From contig JAQTMZ010000013.1 in the NCBI GenBank assembly GCA_028714075.1, positions 1 to 64,000 on the forward strand: 64,000 bases of DNA. Direction: 5' to 3'. A program made the position numbers and the translations under genes. Shown piece by piece: positions 1-9,021 of this stretch (its first letter is position 1; each line of letters starts with the position of its first letter). The notes under the pieces are model-generated. The model saw only the letters and a list, made by a program, of their open reading frames with translations. It searched no databases and had not been told where the DNA came from. The DNA comes from Gallionella sp. (GTDB lineage Bacteria > Pseudomonadota > Gammaproteobacteria > Burkholderiales > Gallionellaceae).

Positions 1-102
1 ATGTCTGCCCTCGGTGCGGCAATGCGCAAGCTGGTGCATTTGTGTTTCGGTGTGCTTAAAACACGGCAGCCTTACCAGCCAAATTATGCAAAAATCGCTT
101 GA
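1..102 (+). mobile_element. C-terminal end of an IS110-family transposase
   Basis: The first 33 codons, ending in TGA at 100-102, read as the tail of an IS110/IS116-type transposase, with an AMRKLVHLCFGVLKTRQPY segment close to the stop. Only the tail is visible because the element runs off the left edge of the window. The roughly 60 bases after the stop probably contain the right end of the element, because the mutS coding region begins (its 3' end) at 167. The call rests on remembered family sequence, not on a search. Confidence 0.6.
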
Positions 103-166
103 CTGGAAAGACGGTATCTACGCTTGCTATGCCGAATTCAGGCTGGCGTCCAATTTCTCGCCACCG

Positions 167-3001
167 CTACACTAGCTTCTTCAACTGATACAACCTCCCC
201 AGCGCTTCCTTCGGACTCAACTCATCCGGCTGTACTGCGCGCAACGCCGCCAGTAACGGATGTTCTTCCGGTTCCGGCATCTCCGGTTTGCGGTCGAACA
301 GGTCGCCCTGCGGATTCTGCGCGGCGCTGTTCTGTTCCAGTTTGCGCAGTTGTTTCTTCGCGGCCTTGATGACGTCGTTGGGTACGCCCGCGAGCGCGGC
401 GACTTGCAGGCCGTAGCTCTGGCTCGCGGCTCCTTCGTTGACCGCGTGCAGGAACACGATGCTGTGCTGGTGTTCGATGGCGGCGAGGTGGACGTTGGCG
501 AGTTGGGCGAATTCTTCGGCGAGGCGCGTGAGTTCGAAGTAGTGCGTGGCGAACAGCGTGTAGCTGCGGTTTTTTTCCAGCAGGTGGCGCGCGATCGCGT
601 AGGCCAGCGCGAGGCCGTCGAAGGTGGAGGTGCCGCGCCCGATCTCGTCCACCAAAACTAAACTGCGCTCGGTGGCGTTGTGCAGGATGTTGGCGGCCTC
701 GGTCATCTCGACCATGAAGGTGGAGCGCCCGCTGGCGAGGTCGTCGGATGCGCCGATGCGCGTGAAGATTTGGTCGATCTCGCCGAGCACCGCCTGCTGT
801 GCGGGAACGAAGCAGCCGACATGCGCGAGCAGCGCGATCAGCGCGACCTGGCGCATGTAGGTGGACTTGCCGCCCATGTTCGGGCCGGTGATCAGCAGCA
901 TCTTGCGCGCGGCGTGCAGGGCGGTGTCGTTGGCGATGAAGTTCTCGACCTGCGCTTCCACCACCGGATGGCGGCCTTTGATGATGCTGATCTGTGCGTC
1001 GCCGCTGAACTGCGGCGTGCTGAAATTCAGCGTGGCGGCGCGTTCAGCGAAGGTCGCGAGCACGTCCAGTTCGGCGATCGCGGCGGCGATGCGTTGCAGT
1101 TGCGCGATGAATGGCGCGAGCTGGTCGAGCAGTTGCTCGTAGAGGAATTTTTCGCGCGCCAGCGCGCGGTCGTTGGCGGACAGTGCCTTGTCCTCGAAGG
1201 CCTTCAGTTCCGGCGTGATGTAGCGCTCGGCGTTCTTCAGCGTCTGGCGGCGGCGGTAATCGTCCGGCACGTTCACGGATTGGGCCGCGCTCACTTCGAT
1301 ATAGAAACCATGCACGCGGTTGTATTCCACTTTCAGCGTGGTGATGCCGCTACGCGCGCGTTCGCGCGCTTCCAGCGCCAACAGGAAATCGCCGCAGTTG
1401 GTCTGAATGCCTCTTAACTCATCTAATTCGGCATCGAAGCCGTCGGCGATCACACCGCCTTCGCGCAGCACGGAGGAAGGTTCGGGTTTCAGCAAGTTTT
1501 GTAAAATGGAAATGAGTTCATTACCTTCCGTTCGGGCTGACCCTGTCGAAGTCTGTATGTTTTCGGGTTTGCCGTCGCTGCGCGACGATCCTTCGACAAG
1601 CTCAGGACGAACGGTTAGTGGGGGCGTGGGACGAACGGGCAGGTGGAGTGCGTCGATCAGCGATTGAATGAGTGGCGCATCGCATGTCGCCAGTGCCGCA
1701 TGTAACTGCGGCAAGGTGAGCAGCGTATCGCGCAGGCCGGACAGGTCGCGCGGTCTTGCGCTGCGCAGCGCGATGCGCGCGGTGATGCGCTCTACATCGA
1801 CGCAGGGTTTGAGTTGGTCGTGGACGGCGCGGAATAACTCCCTCTCCCGCAGGCGGGAGAGGGTTGGGGTGAGGGGCGTTGGGGATAGCGCTTCGTCGTG
1901 CGAACCCTCACCATTAATCCCTCTCCCGCCAGCGGGAGAGGGAAATGAATGCATGAGTTGTTCCACCGCATCCAGCCTTCCCCCCAGCACCGTGCGGTCG
2001 CGCAGCGGGTGGTGCAGCCAGTGCGCCAACAGGCGGCTGCCCATGTTGGTGGCGCAGGTGTCGAGCAGGGACAGCAGGGTGGGGGCGGGTTCGCCGCGCA
2101 GGGTCTGGGTGATCTCCAGATTGCGCCGCGTCGCGGCATCCATGCGCACGTATTGATCCGCGCTGTATACCTGCACGCTGCGAATGTGGCTGATGGCCTG
2201 ACCTTGCGTGAGCTTGGCGTAACCGAGCAAGGCACCGGCGGCTTCCAGCCCCACAGTGAAATCATTGCAGCCGAACCCGGCCAGATCGAGCGTGGCGAAT
2301 TGCTGGCATAGTGCGCGGCGCGCCGTCTCAAGGTCGAAGTGCCAGTCGGGCAAGGTCTTGAAAGCCGCATGGATATTGGCTTGCAGGCCGGCGTTTTCGG
2401 CGTGCAGAATTTCCGAAGGTTGCAGGCGTTCCAGTTCGGCGGGCAGGTTTTCGGCGGAGGTTTCGCACACGAAGAATTGGCCGGAGGCGAGGTTCAGCCA
2501 AGACAAGCCAACCTTAACCCCTCCCGGCCTCCCCTTGTCAGGGGAGGAGGCGATTGCCAGCAGCAGGCAGTCGCGCTTTTCTTCCAGCAACGCGGAATCG
2601 GTGACGGTGCCGGGGGTGACGATGCGCACCACCTTGCGCTCGACCGGGCCTTTGCTGGTGGCGGGGTCGCCTATCTGTTCGCAGATGGCAATGGATTCGC
2701 CGAGCTTGACCAGGCGCGCCAGATATTGCTCGGCGGCGTGGTACGGCACGCCCGCCATCTTGATCGGCTGGCCGTTGGACGCGCCGCGCTGGGTTAGCGT
2801 GATGTCGAGCAGCTTGGCGGCGCGCGCCGCATCTTCGTGGAACAGCTCGTAGAAATCCCCCATGCGGTAGAACAGCAGCATGTCGGGGTGCTGTGCCTTG
2901 ATGCGCAAATATTGCTGCATCATCGGGGTGTGTTGGGTACCGGCCTGCTTCGCGCTCCCTATCGCGGCATCGCTATGCGTGTCTGGATGTTGCGCGGCCA
3001 T
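167..3001 (-). CDS. mutS: DNA mismatch repair ATPase MutS with three repeat-derived insertions
   Basis: MutS binds mismatches and small loops and uses ATP to recruit MutL. The N-terminal mismatch-binding motif (GDFYELF, about residue 48) is present, as are the Walker A region [13 protein letters not shown], the STFMVEM segment, Walker [13 protein letters not shown] and the ATHYFEL motif. The length of 944 aa is clearly longer than the usual 850-880. The excess lies in three in-frame insertions at about residues 151-162, 352-389 and 461-495, each encoded by a palindromic repeat of the kind normally found between genes. All catalytic motifs are intact, so the protein may still be functional. 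It is convergent with the IS110 remnant, and suhB lies upstream on the same strand. Confidence 0.97.
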   Translation of the reverse strand: MAAQHPDTHSDAAIGSAKQAGTQHTPMMQQYLRIKAQHPDMLLFYRMGDFYELFHEDAARAAKLLDITLTQRGASNGQPIKMAGVPYHAAEQYLARLVKLGESIAICEQIGDPATSKGPVERKVVRIVTPGTVTDSALLEEKRDCLLLAIASSPDKGRPGGVKVGLSWLNLASGQFFVCETSAENLPAELERLQPSEILHAENAGLQANIHAAFKTLPDWHFDLETARRALCQQFATLDLAGFGCNDFTVGLEAAGALLGYAKLTQGQAISHIRSVQVYSADQYVRMDAATRRNLEITQTLRGEPAPTLLSLLDTCATNMGSRLLAHWLHHPLRDRTVLGGRLDAVEQLMHSFPSPAGGRGINGEGSHDEALSPTPLTPTLSRLRERELFRAVHDQLKPCVDVERITARIALRSARPRDLSGLRDTLLTLPQLHAALATCDAPLIQSLIDALHLPVRPTPPLTVRPELVEGSSRSDGKPENIQTSTGSARTEGNELISILQNLLKPEPSSVLREGGVIADGFDAELDELRGIQTNCGDFLLALEARERARSGITTLKVEYNRVHGFYIEVSAAQSVNVPDDYRRRQTLKNAERYITPELKAFEDKALSANDRALAREKFLYEQLLDQLAPFIAQLQRIAAAIAELDVLATFAERAATLNFSTPQFSGDAQISIIKGRHPVVEAQVENFIANDTALHAARKMLLITGPNMGGKSTYMRQVALIALLAHVGCFVPAQQAVLGEIDQIFTRIGASDDLASGRSTFMVEMTEAANILHNATERSLVLVDEIGRGTSTFDGLALAYAIARHLLEKNRSYTLFATHYFELTRLAEEFAQLANVHLAAIEHQHSIVFLHAVNEGAASQSYGLQVAALAGVPNDVIKAAKKQLRKLEQNSAAQNPQGDLFDRKPEMPEPEEHPLLAALRAVQPDELSPKEALGRLYQLKKLV
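1529..1614. repeat. Inverted dispersed repeat inserted in mutS
   Basis: Two imperfect inverted arms, at 1529-1551 and 1591-1614, contain the motif TTCGACAAGCTCAGGACGAA and its complement. This motif is a familiar dispersed repeat in proteobacterial genomes and yields VRPELVEG-type peptides when translated. Here it remains in frame with mutS and adds about 33 residues. Confidence 0.75.
1838..1945. repeat. Paired REP-like palindromes inserted in mutS
   Basis: Two hairpins with the core CCTCTCCCGC/GCGGGAGAGG lie at about 1840-1863 and 1919-1942, separated by about 55 bp. They resemble bacterial REP/BIME units. They are read through in frame as a proline-, arginine- and glycine-rich stretch, MutS residues 352-389. 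A related core occurs between iscU and iscA at 7889-7923. Confidence 0.75.
2515..2553. repeat. Short palindromic repeat inserted in mutS
   Basis: The hairpin CCTCCCCTTGTCAGGGGAGG lies inside mutS and encodes an SPDKGRPGG insertion near residue 155. The sequence looks like an intergenic repeat rather than MutS core sequence. Confidence 0.6.
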
Positions 3002-3011
3002 TGCTTGAGTT

Positions 3012-3809
3012 TCAGTTTTTCAGGGCGGGAGTCAGGTGTGGCGCCATCGTTTGCAGCAGCAACGGGTGGATGTTCGGGTTGCCCGCGCAGACGTAGCCGG
3101 TTTTGAGGTAGGTGTCCGAGCCGTGCAGGTCGCTGACCATGCCGCCCGCTTCGGTGATCAGCAGGCAGCCTGCGGCCATATCCCACGGCTTGAGGCCGAT
3201 CTCGAAGAAGCCGTCGTAGCGCCCTGCGGCCACCCAGGCCAGATCCAGCGCGGCGGAGCCGGGGCGGCGCAGGCCGGAGGTCTTCTGGATCAGCTCCTTG
3301 AAGATCGCCATGTAGGCATCCATGTGTTCGAAGCGGGTGTAGGGGAAGCCGGTGCCGATCAGGCTGTCGATAAGGTGCAGGCGTTTGCTGACGCGCAGGC
3401 GCTTGTCGTTGAGGAACGCGCCGCGTCCGCGCGTGGCGGTGAACAGTTCATTCTTGACCGGGTCGTACACCACCGCCTGGGTGACGATGCCTTTGTGCTG
3501 CAACGCGATGGACACGGAATATTGCGGCAGGCCGTGCAGAAAATTGGTCGTGCCGTCGAGCGGGTCGATGATCCACAGAAACTCCGACTCGCCTTGGGAG
3601 CCGCTCTCTTCTGCTAGAATCGCATGGGTCGGATAGGCTTCCAGCAAGGTCTGGATGATGGCTTGTTCGGCGGCGTGATCCACTTCGCTGACGAAATCCG
3701 CGTGGGATTTTTTGCTGATGGTGAGGTGGTCGATCTTGTCGGCGGAACGGTGGATCAGATTGCCGGCGCGACGCGCGGCCTTCACCGCGATGTTGAGCAT
3801 GGGATGCAT
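3012..3809 (-). CDS. suhB: Inositol-1-monophosphatase family protein SuhB
   Basis: This 265-aa protein is of the Mg-dependent inositol monophosphatase/SuhB family. The metal-binding signature DPLDGTTNF is at residues 82-90 and the upstream glutamates (AEES) are near 67-68. The C-terminal [15 protein letters not shown] block that carries the last metal-binding aspartate is also present. The length is normal for the family. In bacteria SuhB acts both as a phosphatase and as a factor in rRNA transcription and antitermination; that second role cannot be judged here. It is encoded just upstream of mutS on the same strand, with a 10-bp gap. Confidence 0.93.
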   Translation of the reverse strand: MHPMLNIAVKAARRAGNLIHRSADKIDHLTISKKSHADFVSEVDHAAEQAIIQTLLEAYPTHAILAEESGSQGESEFLWIIDPLDGTTNFLHGLPQYSVSIALQHKGIVTQAVVYDPVKNELFTATRGRGAFLNDKRLRVSKRLHLIDSLIGTGFPYTRFEHMDAYMAIFKELIQKTSGLRRPGSAALDLAWVAAGRYDGFFEIGLKPWDMAAGCLLITEAGGMVSDLHGSDTYLKTGYVCAGNPNIHPLLLQTMAPHLTPALKN

Positions 3810-3898
3810 ATAAGTTACGACCTTTTTAATGAGCTGGAGAATTCAGCGCGCATTTTAGTTTGAATCGGGTATTGAATAAACCCTAAAACACAACTTAT

Positions 3899-3990
3899 CC
3901 GCAGATTACGCAGATTGGCGCAGATTACCCCCCAAAGAACGGGGTGCGTAGTTTTTTGTTTTTATCTGCGTGAATCTGCGTAATCTGCGG
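3899..3990. repeat. 27-bp inverted repeat between suhB and trmJ
   Basis: The left arm at 3899-3925 (CCGCAGATTACGCAGATT...) and the right arm at 3964-3990 are complementary at about 25 of 27 positions and enclose a 38-bp loop. The repeated ATCTGCGTAATCTGCGG unit looks like a dispersed intergenic repeat. It lies between divergent genes and could form a large hairpin in either transcript. Confidence 0.8.
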
Positions 3991-4021
3991 ACAAAGGTTC
4001 GCTTTTGAATCGAGTATTTTA

Positions 4022-4768
4022 ATGTTAAATAACATAAGGGTCGTCCTCAGTCATACCACCCATCCGGGCAATATCGGCGCGGCGGCGCGCGCGATGAAGA
4101 CGATGGGGCTGCGCCATCTGTACCTGGTCAATCCCCGTCATTTTCCCGATCCGCAGGCCGACGCGATGGCCGCCGGGGCCGACGACCTGCTGCGCGCTGC
4201 GGTGGTGTGCGGCTCCATCGACGAGGCCTTGCAGGGCGTGGTGTTTACCGTGGCGATGACGGCGCGGCTGCGCGATATTTCCATCGAAGTAAAGAGCCCG
4301 CGCGAGGCGATGCCGCTGTTGCTGCAGCAGGCCGCGCAACCGGTGGCATTGCTGTTCGGCACTGAGATGTCCGGCCTGAGCAACGAGGAAATGGGCAAGG
4401 CGCAGATGCTGGTGAATATCCCCGCCAACCCGGATTTTTCCTCGCTCAACCTGGCGGCGGCGGTGCAGGTGATGGGTTACGAGCTGAATGTGGCGGCGCA
4501 AGGCGCTATACCGGTCGCGCCGGAAATCCGGCCGGCCACGCACGAGCAGGTGGAGGGATTGTTCGCGCATCTGGAAAAAACCCTGCTGGAAATCGGCTTC
4601 TTCACCACGCAAAATCCGGCACGCCTGATGCAGCGCCTGCGCCGTCTGTATGCCCGCGCGCGGCTGGAGCCGGAGGAGGTCAACATCCTGCGCGGCATAT
4701 TGAGCGTGACAACCGAGTACAATGCGCGGCTTGCAAAACGTTATCTGGAAGAGCATCAGGATGTTTGA
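4022..4768 (+). CDS. trmJ: tRNA (cytidine/uridine-2'-O-)-methyltransferase TrmJ
   Basis: This 248-aa SPOUT-family RNA 2'-O-methyltransferase has the N-terminal [16 protein letters not shown] motif, the [12 protein letters not shown] motif and the [17 protein letters not shown] block that builds the knotted SAM site. Family knowledge places it at position 32 of several tRNAs. The gene overlaps cysE by 8 bp. The order trmJ-cysE-iscR is common in beta- and gammaproteobacteria and supports the assignment. Confidence 0.93.
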   Translation: MLNNIRVVLSHTTHPGNIGAAARAMKTMGLRHLYLVNPRHFPDPQADAMAAGADDLLRAAVVCGSIDEALQGVVFTVAMTARLRDISIEVKSPREAMPLLLQQAAQPVALLFGTEMSGLSNEEMGKAQMLVNIPANPDFSSLNLAAAVQVMGYELNVAAQGAIPVAPEIRPATHEQVEGLFAHLEKTLLEIGFFTTQNPARLMQRLRRLYARARLEPEEVNILRGILSVTTEYNARLAKRYLEEHQDV

Positions 4769-5492
4769 CAATATTAGAGAAGACATCGCCAGCGTGTTCG
4801 ACCGCGACCCGGCGGCACGCACCACTTTCGAGGTGCTGACCTGCTATCCGGGTCTGCACGCGCGCGTCCTGCACCGCATGGCGAATACCCTGTGGCACGC
4901 CAACCTGAAATGGCTGGCGCGTTTTCTGTCGCATATCGCGCGCTGGTTTACCGGCATCGAGATCCATCCGGGGGCGACCATCGGGCGGCGTTTCTTTATC
5001 GACCACGGCATGGGGGTGGTGATCGGCGAGACCGCCGAGATCGGCGATGATGTCACGCTTTACCACGGCGTCACGCTGGGCGGCACTTCGTGGAAGGAAG
5101 GCAAGCGCCATCCCACGCTGGGCAACGGCGTGGTGGTGGGCGCGGGCGCGAAGATACTCGGCCCGATCACGATCGGCGACGGCGCGAAAATCGGCTCGAA
5201 TGCGGTGGTGGTGAAGGATGTTCCGGCGGGGGCGACGGCGGCGGGCATCCCTGCGCGTATTCTCGATGAGGAGAAGAAAAAGGCCGGCGGCTTCAATGCC
5301 TATGGTATCGGCAACGACCAGAACGACCCGGTAAACAAAGCCCTGCACGGTCTGCTCGGGCATAGCGTGACGGTGGATCAGCGCATCGATTTTATCCTGC
5401 AACAACTCGAAAAGATGGGCGTGCGTATAGACGAGGAGCGTGCTACCGCCGACAAATTCGACCCTAATCACCTGAATAAAATAGTTGACTAA
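4761..5492 (+). CDS. cysE: Serine O-acetyltransferase CysE
   Basis: CysE transfers acetyl from acetyl-CoA to serine, the committed step of cysteine synthesis. That cysteine is the sulfur donor used by IscS downstream. The 243-aa protein has an N-terminal helical region, then left-handed beta-helix hexapeptide repeats ([41 protein letters not shown]). The start at 4761 was chosen because MFDNIREDI matches the family N terminus and gives an ATGTTTGA overlap with the trmJ stop. The final codons lie inside the iscR promoter. Confidence 0.95.
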   Translation: MFDNIREDIASVFDRDPAARTTFEVLTCYPGLHARVLHRMANTLWHANLKWLARFLSHIARWFTGIEIHPGATIGRRFFIDHGMGVVIGETAEIGDDVTLYHGVTLGGTSWKEGKRHPTLGNGVVVGAGAKILGPITIGDGAKIGSNAVVVKDVPAGATAAGIPARILDEEKKKAGGFNAYGIGNDQNDPVNKALHGLLGHSVTVDQRIDFILQQLEKMGVRIDEERATADKFDPNHLNKIVD

Positions 5493-5513
5493 ATAGTTCG
5501 GGTATTCTATTAT
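5481..5513 (+). promoter_or_regulatory. iscR promoter with a type 1 IscR binding site
   Basis: A -35 TTGACT (5485-5490) and a -10 TATTAT (5508-5513) are separated by exactly 17 bp. Overlapping them at 5481-5505 is a 25-bp sequence that fits the E. coli type 1 IscR consensus (ATASYYGACTRWWWYAGTCRRSTAT) at about 22 positions. This implies autorepression by [2Fe-2S]-IscR. The site overlaps the last codons of cysE. Confidence 0.82.
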
Positions 5514-5589
5514 TTGTTCATCGAAGCTTGGAAGGTTTTTCGGGTTATCTGTCGAGCCGTACAAACGCAATCTTAACGATGGAGGGTGC

Positions 5590-6069
5590 ATGCGATTAAC
5601 TACTAAAGGGCGTTTTGCCGTGACGGCAATGGCCGATCTGATGATGTGCGGCGGACAAAGTCCGGTGACCATGGCGGCGATCAGCGAGCGGCAGAAGATT
5701 TCGCTCTCTTATCTGGAGCAGTTGTTCGGCAAGTTGCGCCGCAGCAATATTGTGGAAAGCGTGCGCGGTCCGGGCGGCGGCTATTATCTTGCCAGGCCGG
5801 CGGAGAAAATTACCATAGCCGATATCATCCTGGCGGTGGATGAACCTCTGGATGCGACCAGTTGCGGCGGGTTGGGCAACTGCCATGACGACCGGCAATG
5901 CCTTACCCACGAATTATGGACGGGGCTCAACGAAAAGATTCTGGATTATCTGGCTTCTGTCACGCTGCGGCAACTGGTGGATAGTCAAGCCCACCACAAG
6001 ACAGGCCATGTAACTGCGCATATTGCGGTGAGGAGAAAAGATCCAAAGCCCGCAGTGATTCCGGTTTAG
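5590..6069 (+). CDS. iscR: Iron-sulfur-responsive regulator IscR (Rrf2 family)
   Basis: This 159-aa Rrf2-family regulator has an N-terminal winged helix (MRLTTKGRFAVTAMADL, then SYLEQLFGKLRRSNIVESVRGPGGGY). Three cysteines at residues 92, 98 and 104 ligate a [2Fe-2S] cluster in the family. It senses cluster supply and represses the isc operon when loaded. A GGAGG-type ribosome site precedes the ATG. It is the first gene of the isc operon and has an IscR box at its own promoter. Confidence 0.96.
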   Translation: MRLTTKGRFAVTAMADLMMCGGQSPVTMAAISERQKISLSYLEQLFGKLRRSNIVESVRGPGGGYYLARPAEKITIADIILAVDEPLDATSCGGLGNCHDDRQCLTHELWTGLNEKILDYLASVTLRQLVDSQAHHKTGHVTAHIAVRRKDPKPAVIPV

Positions 6070-6105
6070 CGGGCGCGGGAGTAATGTTGTTTTTGATTAT
6101 GAACC

Positions 6106-7332
6106 ATGAGTGCGATCGATAAAATGAAGCTGCCTATTTACATGGATTACTCAGCGACCACGCCGGTTGACCCGCGCGTGGCGGAGAAAATGATCCCCTA
6201 TCTCACCGAGAAATTCGGCAATCCGGCCAGCCGTTCCCATGCCTTCGGCTGGGAAGCCGATACGGCGGTGGAGCTGGCGCGCGAGCAGGTTGCCGCGCTG
6301 GTGAACGCCGATCCAAAGGAAATCGTCTGGACTTCCGGCGCGACCGAGTCGAACAACCTCGCCATCAAGGGTGCGGCGCACTTCTATCAGGGCAAGGGCA
6401 AGCACATCATCACCATGCGCATCGAGCACAAGGCGGTGATCGATACGGTGCGCGAACTGGAGCGCGAGGGTTTCAGCGCGACCTACCTCGATCCCGAGCC
6501 GAACGGCTTGCTGGATCTGGATAAGTTCAAGGCGGCGTTGCGCCCCGATACCATTCTGGTATCCGTCATGCATGTGAACAATGAAATCGGCGTGATTCAG
6601 GATATTGCCGCCATCGGCGAAATATGCCGCGGCAAGGGCATCCTGTTTCATGTGGATGCGGCGCAGGCGACCGGCAAGGTGGCGATTGATTTGCAGCAAT
6701 TGAAAGTCGACATGATGTCGTTTTCAGCGCACAAGACCTACGGCCCGAAAGGTATCGGCGCGCTGTATGTGCGGCGCAAGCCGCGCGTGCGCCTGGAAGC
6801 GCAGATGCACGGCGGCGGGCACGAGCGCGGCATGCGCTCCGGCACGCTGCCGACGCACCAGATCGTCGGTATGGGCGAGGCGTTCCGCATCGCGCAGGCC
6901 GAGATGGCGCATGAAAACGAGCGCGTGCGCATGTTGCGCGACCGTTTGCTGAACGGCCTGATGGCGATGGAAGAGGTGCATATCAACGGCGACATGGAGC
7001 AGCGCGTGCCGCATAATCTCAACCTGAGTTTTAATTTTGTCGAAGGCGAGTCGCTGATCATGGCGGTCAAGGATCTTGCGGTATCCAGCGGTTCGGCATG
7101 CACTTCGGCGAGCCTGGAGCCGTCCTACGTGCTGCGTGCCCTGGGGCGCAGCGACGAGTTGGCGCACAGCTCGATCCGCTTCAGCGTGGGGCGTTTTACC
7201 ACGGTTGAAGAAGTTGATTACGCCGTTGAATTATTGAAGAGCAAGATCGGCAAGCTGCGCGATTTGTCGCCGCTGTGGGAAATGTACAAGGACGGCGTCG
7301 ATTTGAATTCTGTGCAGTGGGCGGCACATTGA
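6106..7332 (+). CDS. iscS: Cysteine desulfurase IscS
   Basis: This PLP enzyme removes sulfur from cysteine and hands it to IscU and other acceptors. The protein is 408 aa, a few residues longer at the N terminus than the E. coli protein. The PLP lysine is K210 (SAHK) and the catalytic persulfide cysteine is C332 (GSACTSAS); both sit four positions beyond E. coli K206 and C328, as expected from the longer start. It lies 36 bp downstream of iscR. The 113-bp spacer to iscU holds a dispersed repeat. Confidence 0.97.
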   Translation: MSAIDKMKLPIYMDYSATTPVDPRVAEKMIPYLTEKFGNPASRSHAFGWEADTAVELAREQVAALVNADPKEIVWTSGATESNNLAIKGAAHFYQGKGKHIITMRIEHKAVIDTVRELEREGFSATYLDPEPNGLLDLDKFKAALRPDTILVSVMHVNNEIGVIQDIAAIGEICRGKGILFHVDAAQATGKVAIDLQQLKVDMMSFSAHKTYGPKGIGALYVRRKPRVRLEAQMHGGGHERGMRSGTLPTHQIVGMGEAFRIAQAEMAHENERVRMLRDRLLNGLMAMEEVHINGDMEQRVPHNLNLSFNFVEGESLIMAVKDLAVSSGSACTSASLEPSYVLRALGRSDELAHSSIRFSVGRFTTVEEVDYAVELLKSKIGKLRDLSPLWEMYKDGVDLNSVQWAAH

Positions 7333-7336
7333 AAGA

Positions 7337-7425
7337 CAGGGGCTAGAGGATAGGGGCTAGAGATAGAGAGTTGTGGCTGGAAAACTACGAGGTTCCAGCC
7401 CCTAGCCCCCAACCCCTAAGCCCTG
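7337..7425. repeat. Inverted repeat in the iscS-iscU spacer
   Basis: Copies of GGGGCTAGAGGATAGGGGCTAG at 7338-7363 face the complement CCCCTAGCCCCCAACCCCTA at about 7397-7418. This has the form of a dispersed intergenic hairpin. It occupies nearly the whole spacer, apart from the iscU ribosome site AAAGGAG. Confidence 0.65.
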
Positions 7426-7445
7426 CGACTGAAAGGAGCAAAAAA

Positions 7446-7862
7446 ATGGCATACAGCGAAAAAGTTTTAGACCACTACGAGAATCCGCGCAACGTCGGTT
7501 CGTTCACCAAGGACGAAGCAGGCTTGGGGACCGGCATGGTCGGTGCGCCCGCGTGCGGTGACGTGATGAGACTGCAAATCAAAGTGAATAAAGATGGCGT
7601 GATTGAGGATGCCAAATTCAAGACTTATGGTTGCGGCTCGGCAATTGCGTCCAGCTCGCTGGTGACCGAGTGGGTCAAGGGCAAGACGGTCGATCAGGCT
7701 CTGCAAATCAAGAATACGCAGATTGCCGAAGAACTGGCTTTGCCGCCGGTAAAAATTCACTGCTCGATTTTGGCGGAAGATGCGATCAAGGCGGCGGTGG
7801 CGGATTACAAGGCCAAGCACGGCGAGACGGTGGAAACCGCCGCCTGCAAGGGTAGTATTTAA
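7446..7862 (+). CDS. iscU: Iron-sulfur cluster scaffold IscU
   Basis: This 138-aa scaffold is where [2Fe-2S] clusters are assembled from IscS sulfur. The three cluster cysteines are C37, C63 and C106, the same numbers as in E. coli. The LPPVK loop recognised by the HscA chaperone is at residues 99-103. The start at 7446 was chosen because [18 protein letters not shown] is the family N terminus and an AAAGGAG ribosome site lies just upstream. Earlier in-frame starts fall inside the spacer repeat. Confidence 0.97.
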   Translation: MAYSEKVLDHYENPRNVGSFTKDEAGLGTGMVGAPACGDVMRLQIKVNKDGVIEDAKFKTYGCGSAIASSSLVTEWVKGKTVDQALQIKNTQIAEELALPPVKIHCSILAEDAIKAAVADYKAKHGETVETAACKGSI

Positions 7863-7888
7863 TAAAAACTCGCAAAGCGAGACTCTGT

Positions 7889-7923
7889 CCCCCTTTCCCG
7901 CTTGCGGGAAAAGAGGGCAGGGG
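7889..7923. repeat. REP-like hairpin in the iscU-iscA spacer
   Basis: The core CCCTTTCCCGCTTGCGGGAA and its following complement resemble the CCCTCTCCCGC units found in mutS. It fills the short spacer between iscU and iscA and may affect mRNA stability. Confidence 0.6.
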
Positions 7924-7939
7924 TGTAACGACGGAGAGA

Positions 7940-8269
7940 ATGAACATGGCTATTACGCTGAGTGAAAATGCGGCCAAGCATGTGAGAAATTTTATCGCCA
8001 AGCGCGGCAGCGGTGTCGGCTTGCGCATCGGGGTGCGCACCAGCGGTTGCTCCGGTATGGCTTACAAACTGGAGTTTGCCGACGCTGTGGGCAGCGACGA
8101 TCTCCAGTTTGCCAGCCATGGCGTTACGTTGCTGGTCGACCCGAAGAGCTTGCCATACATCGATGGTATGGAACTGGATTACACGCGCGAAGGTTTGAAC
8201 GAGGGGTTCAGGTTCAATAACCCGAATGTCAAGAATCAGTGCGGCTGCGGTGAGAGTTTTGGTGTCTGA
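7940..8269 (+). CDS. iscA: A-type iron-sulfur carrier IscA
   Basis: A-type carriers take clusters or iron from the scaffold to targets such as [4Fe-4S] proteins. The three conserved cysteines are visible: one in [10 protein letters not shown] and two in the C-terminal CGCGESF motif. The protein is 109 aa from the ATG at 7940. A second ATG at 7946 gives the length typical of the family, but the ribosome site GGAGAG fits 7940 better. It lies in the isc operon between iscU and hscB. Confidence 0.95.
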   Translation: MNMAITLSENAAKHVRNFIAKRGSGVGLRIGVRTSGCSGMAYKLEFADAVGSDDLQFASHGVTLLVDPKSLPYIDGMELDYTREGLNEGFRFNNPNVKNQCGCGESFGV

Positions 8270-8396
8270 AAGCTGCTGCGCCCGGCAGAACTTTGTTGCT
8301 TGAGGGCCCGGAATGTTTATTGGCTCGAATGTATATTGCGCTTCTTCGCCATCGCGCGCCGTGTTTTGTCATCGCGCGTAACATTTTCAAAATTGT

Positions 8397-8939
8397 ATGC
8401 AACTTGCCAGTTTTGATTTCCAGCAAAACCACTTTCAACTGTTTGGCCTCGCGCAGTCCTACCGGATAGACATGCCGCGGCTTGAGCAGCAGTACCGGGC
8501 CTTGCAGGCATTGGTTCATCCCGATAAATCCGCCCACTTGCCCGATGCCGAGCAACGCGTGGCCATGCAGCGCGCCACGCTGGTGAACGAAGCTTACCGG
8601 ACACTGCGCAGCCCGATTCGCCGCGCACGTTACCTGTTGTCATTGCACGGCGTGGACATCCAGGAAGAAAACAACACCGTGATGCCGCAGGATTTTTTGA
8701 TGGCGCAGATGGAGTGGCGCGAAGCGGTTGTCGAAGCGCAGCAAGCGCGCGATGCCACGGCACTGGGGCAACTCGAAACCCGCATGGAACATGAAACACG
8801 CGAGCTGGAAGCGCAACTTGCGGTTAAAATTGACGCTGAGAAAGATTATGCGGCCGCTGCCGGTCTGGTGCGCAAGCTGCGCTTCATGGAAAAACTTGCG
8901 GAAGAAATTCATGCCGCTTACGACGCGATGGATACTTAA
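8397..8939 (+). CDS. hscB: Fe-S co-chaperone HscB
   Basis: This J-domain co-chaperone delivers IscU to HscA and stimulates its ATPase. The N-terminal J domain shows the HPD motif (HPDKSAH, near residue 41), and the C-terminal three-helix region binds IscU. The length of 180 aa is normal. A 127-bp spacer separates it from iscA and a repeat-bearing 82-bp spacer from hscA. Confidence 0.94.
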   Translation: MQLASFDFQQNHFQLFGLAQSYRIDMPRLEQQYRALQALVHPDKSAHLPDAEQRVAMQRATLVNEAYRTLRSPIRRARYLLSLHGVDIQEENNTVMPQDFLMAQMEWREAVVEAQQARDATALGQLETRMEHETRELEAQLAVKIDAEKDYAAAAGLVRKLRFMEKLAEEIHAAYDAMDT

Positions 8940-8955
8940 ATGCAGTAGCTGGTTC

Positions 8956-9020
8956 TTAGTCGTTAGTCGCTAGTTTCATCACTGGCAACTAACGACTAGC
9001 AACTAACGACCAACGACTAA
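8956..9020. repeat. Inverted and tandem repeat in the hscB-hscA spacer
   Basis: TTAGTCGTTAGTCGCTAGT at about 8956-8974 faces the complement AACTAACGACTAGCAACTAA at 8987-9006, followed by a further ACGACCAACGACTAA copy. This is the third dispersed hairpin in spacers of this operon. Confidence 0.65.
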
Positions 9021-9021
9021 A

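Noticed and set aside
4025-4825. Long minus-strand open frame opposite trmJ
   Set aside because: It is a shadow of a clearly recognisable TrmJ on the plus strand; the composition is that of an antisense GC-rich frame.
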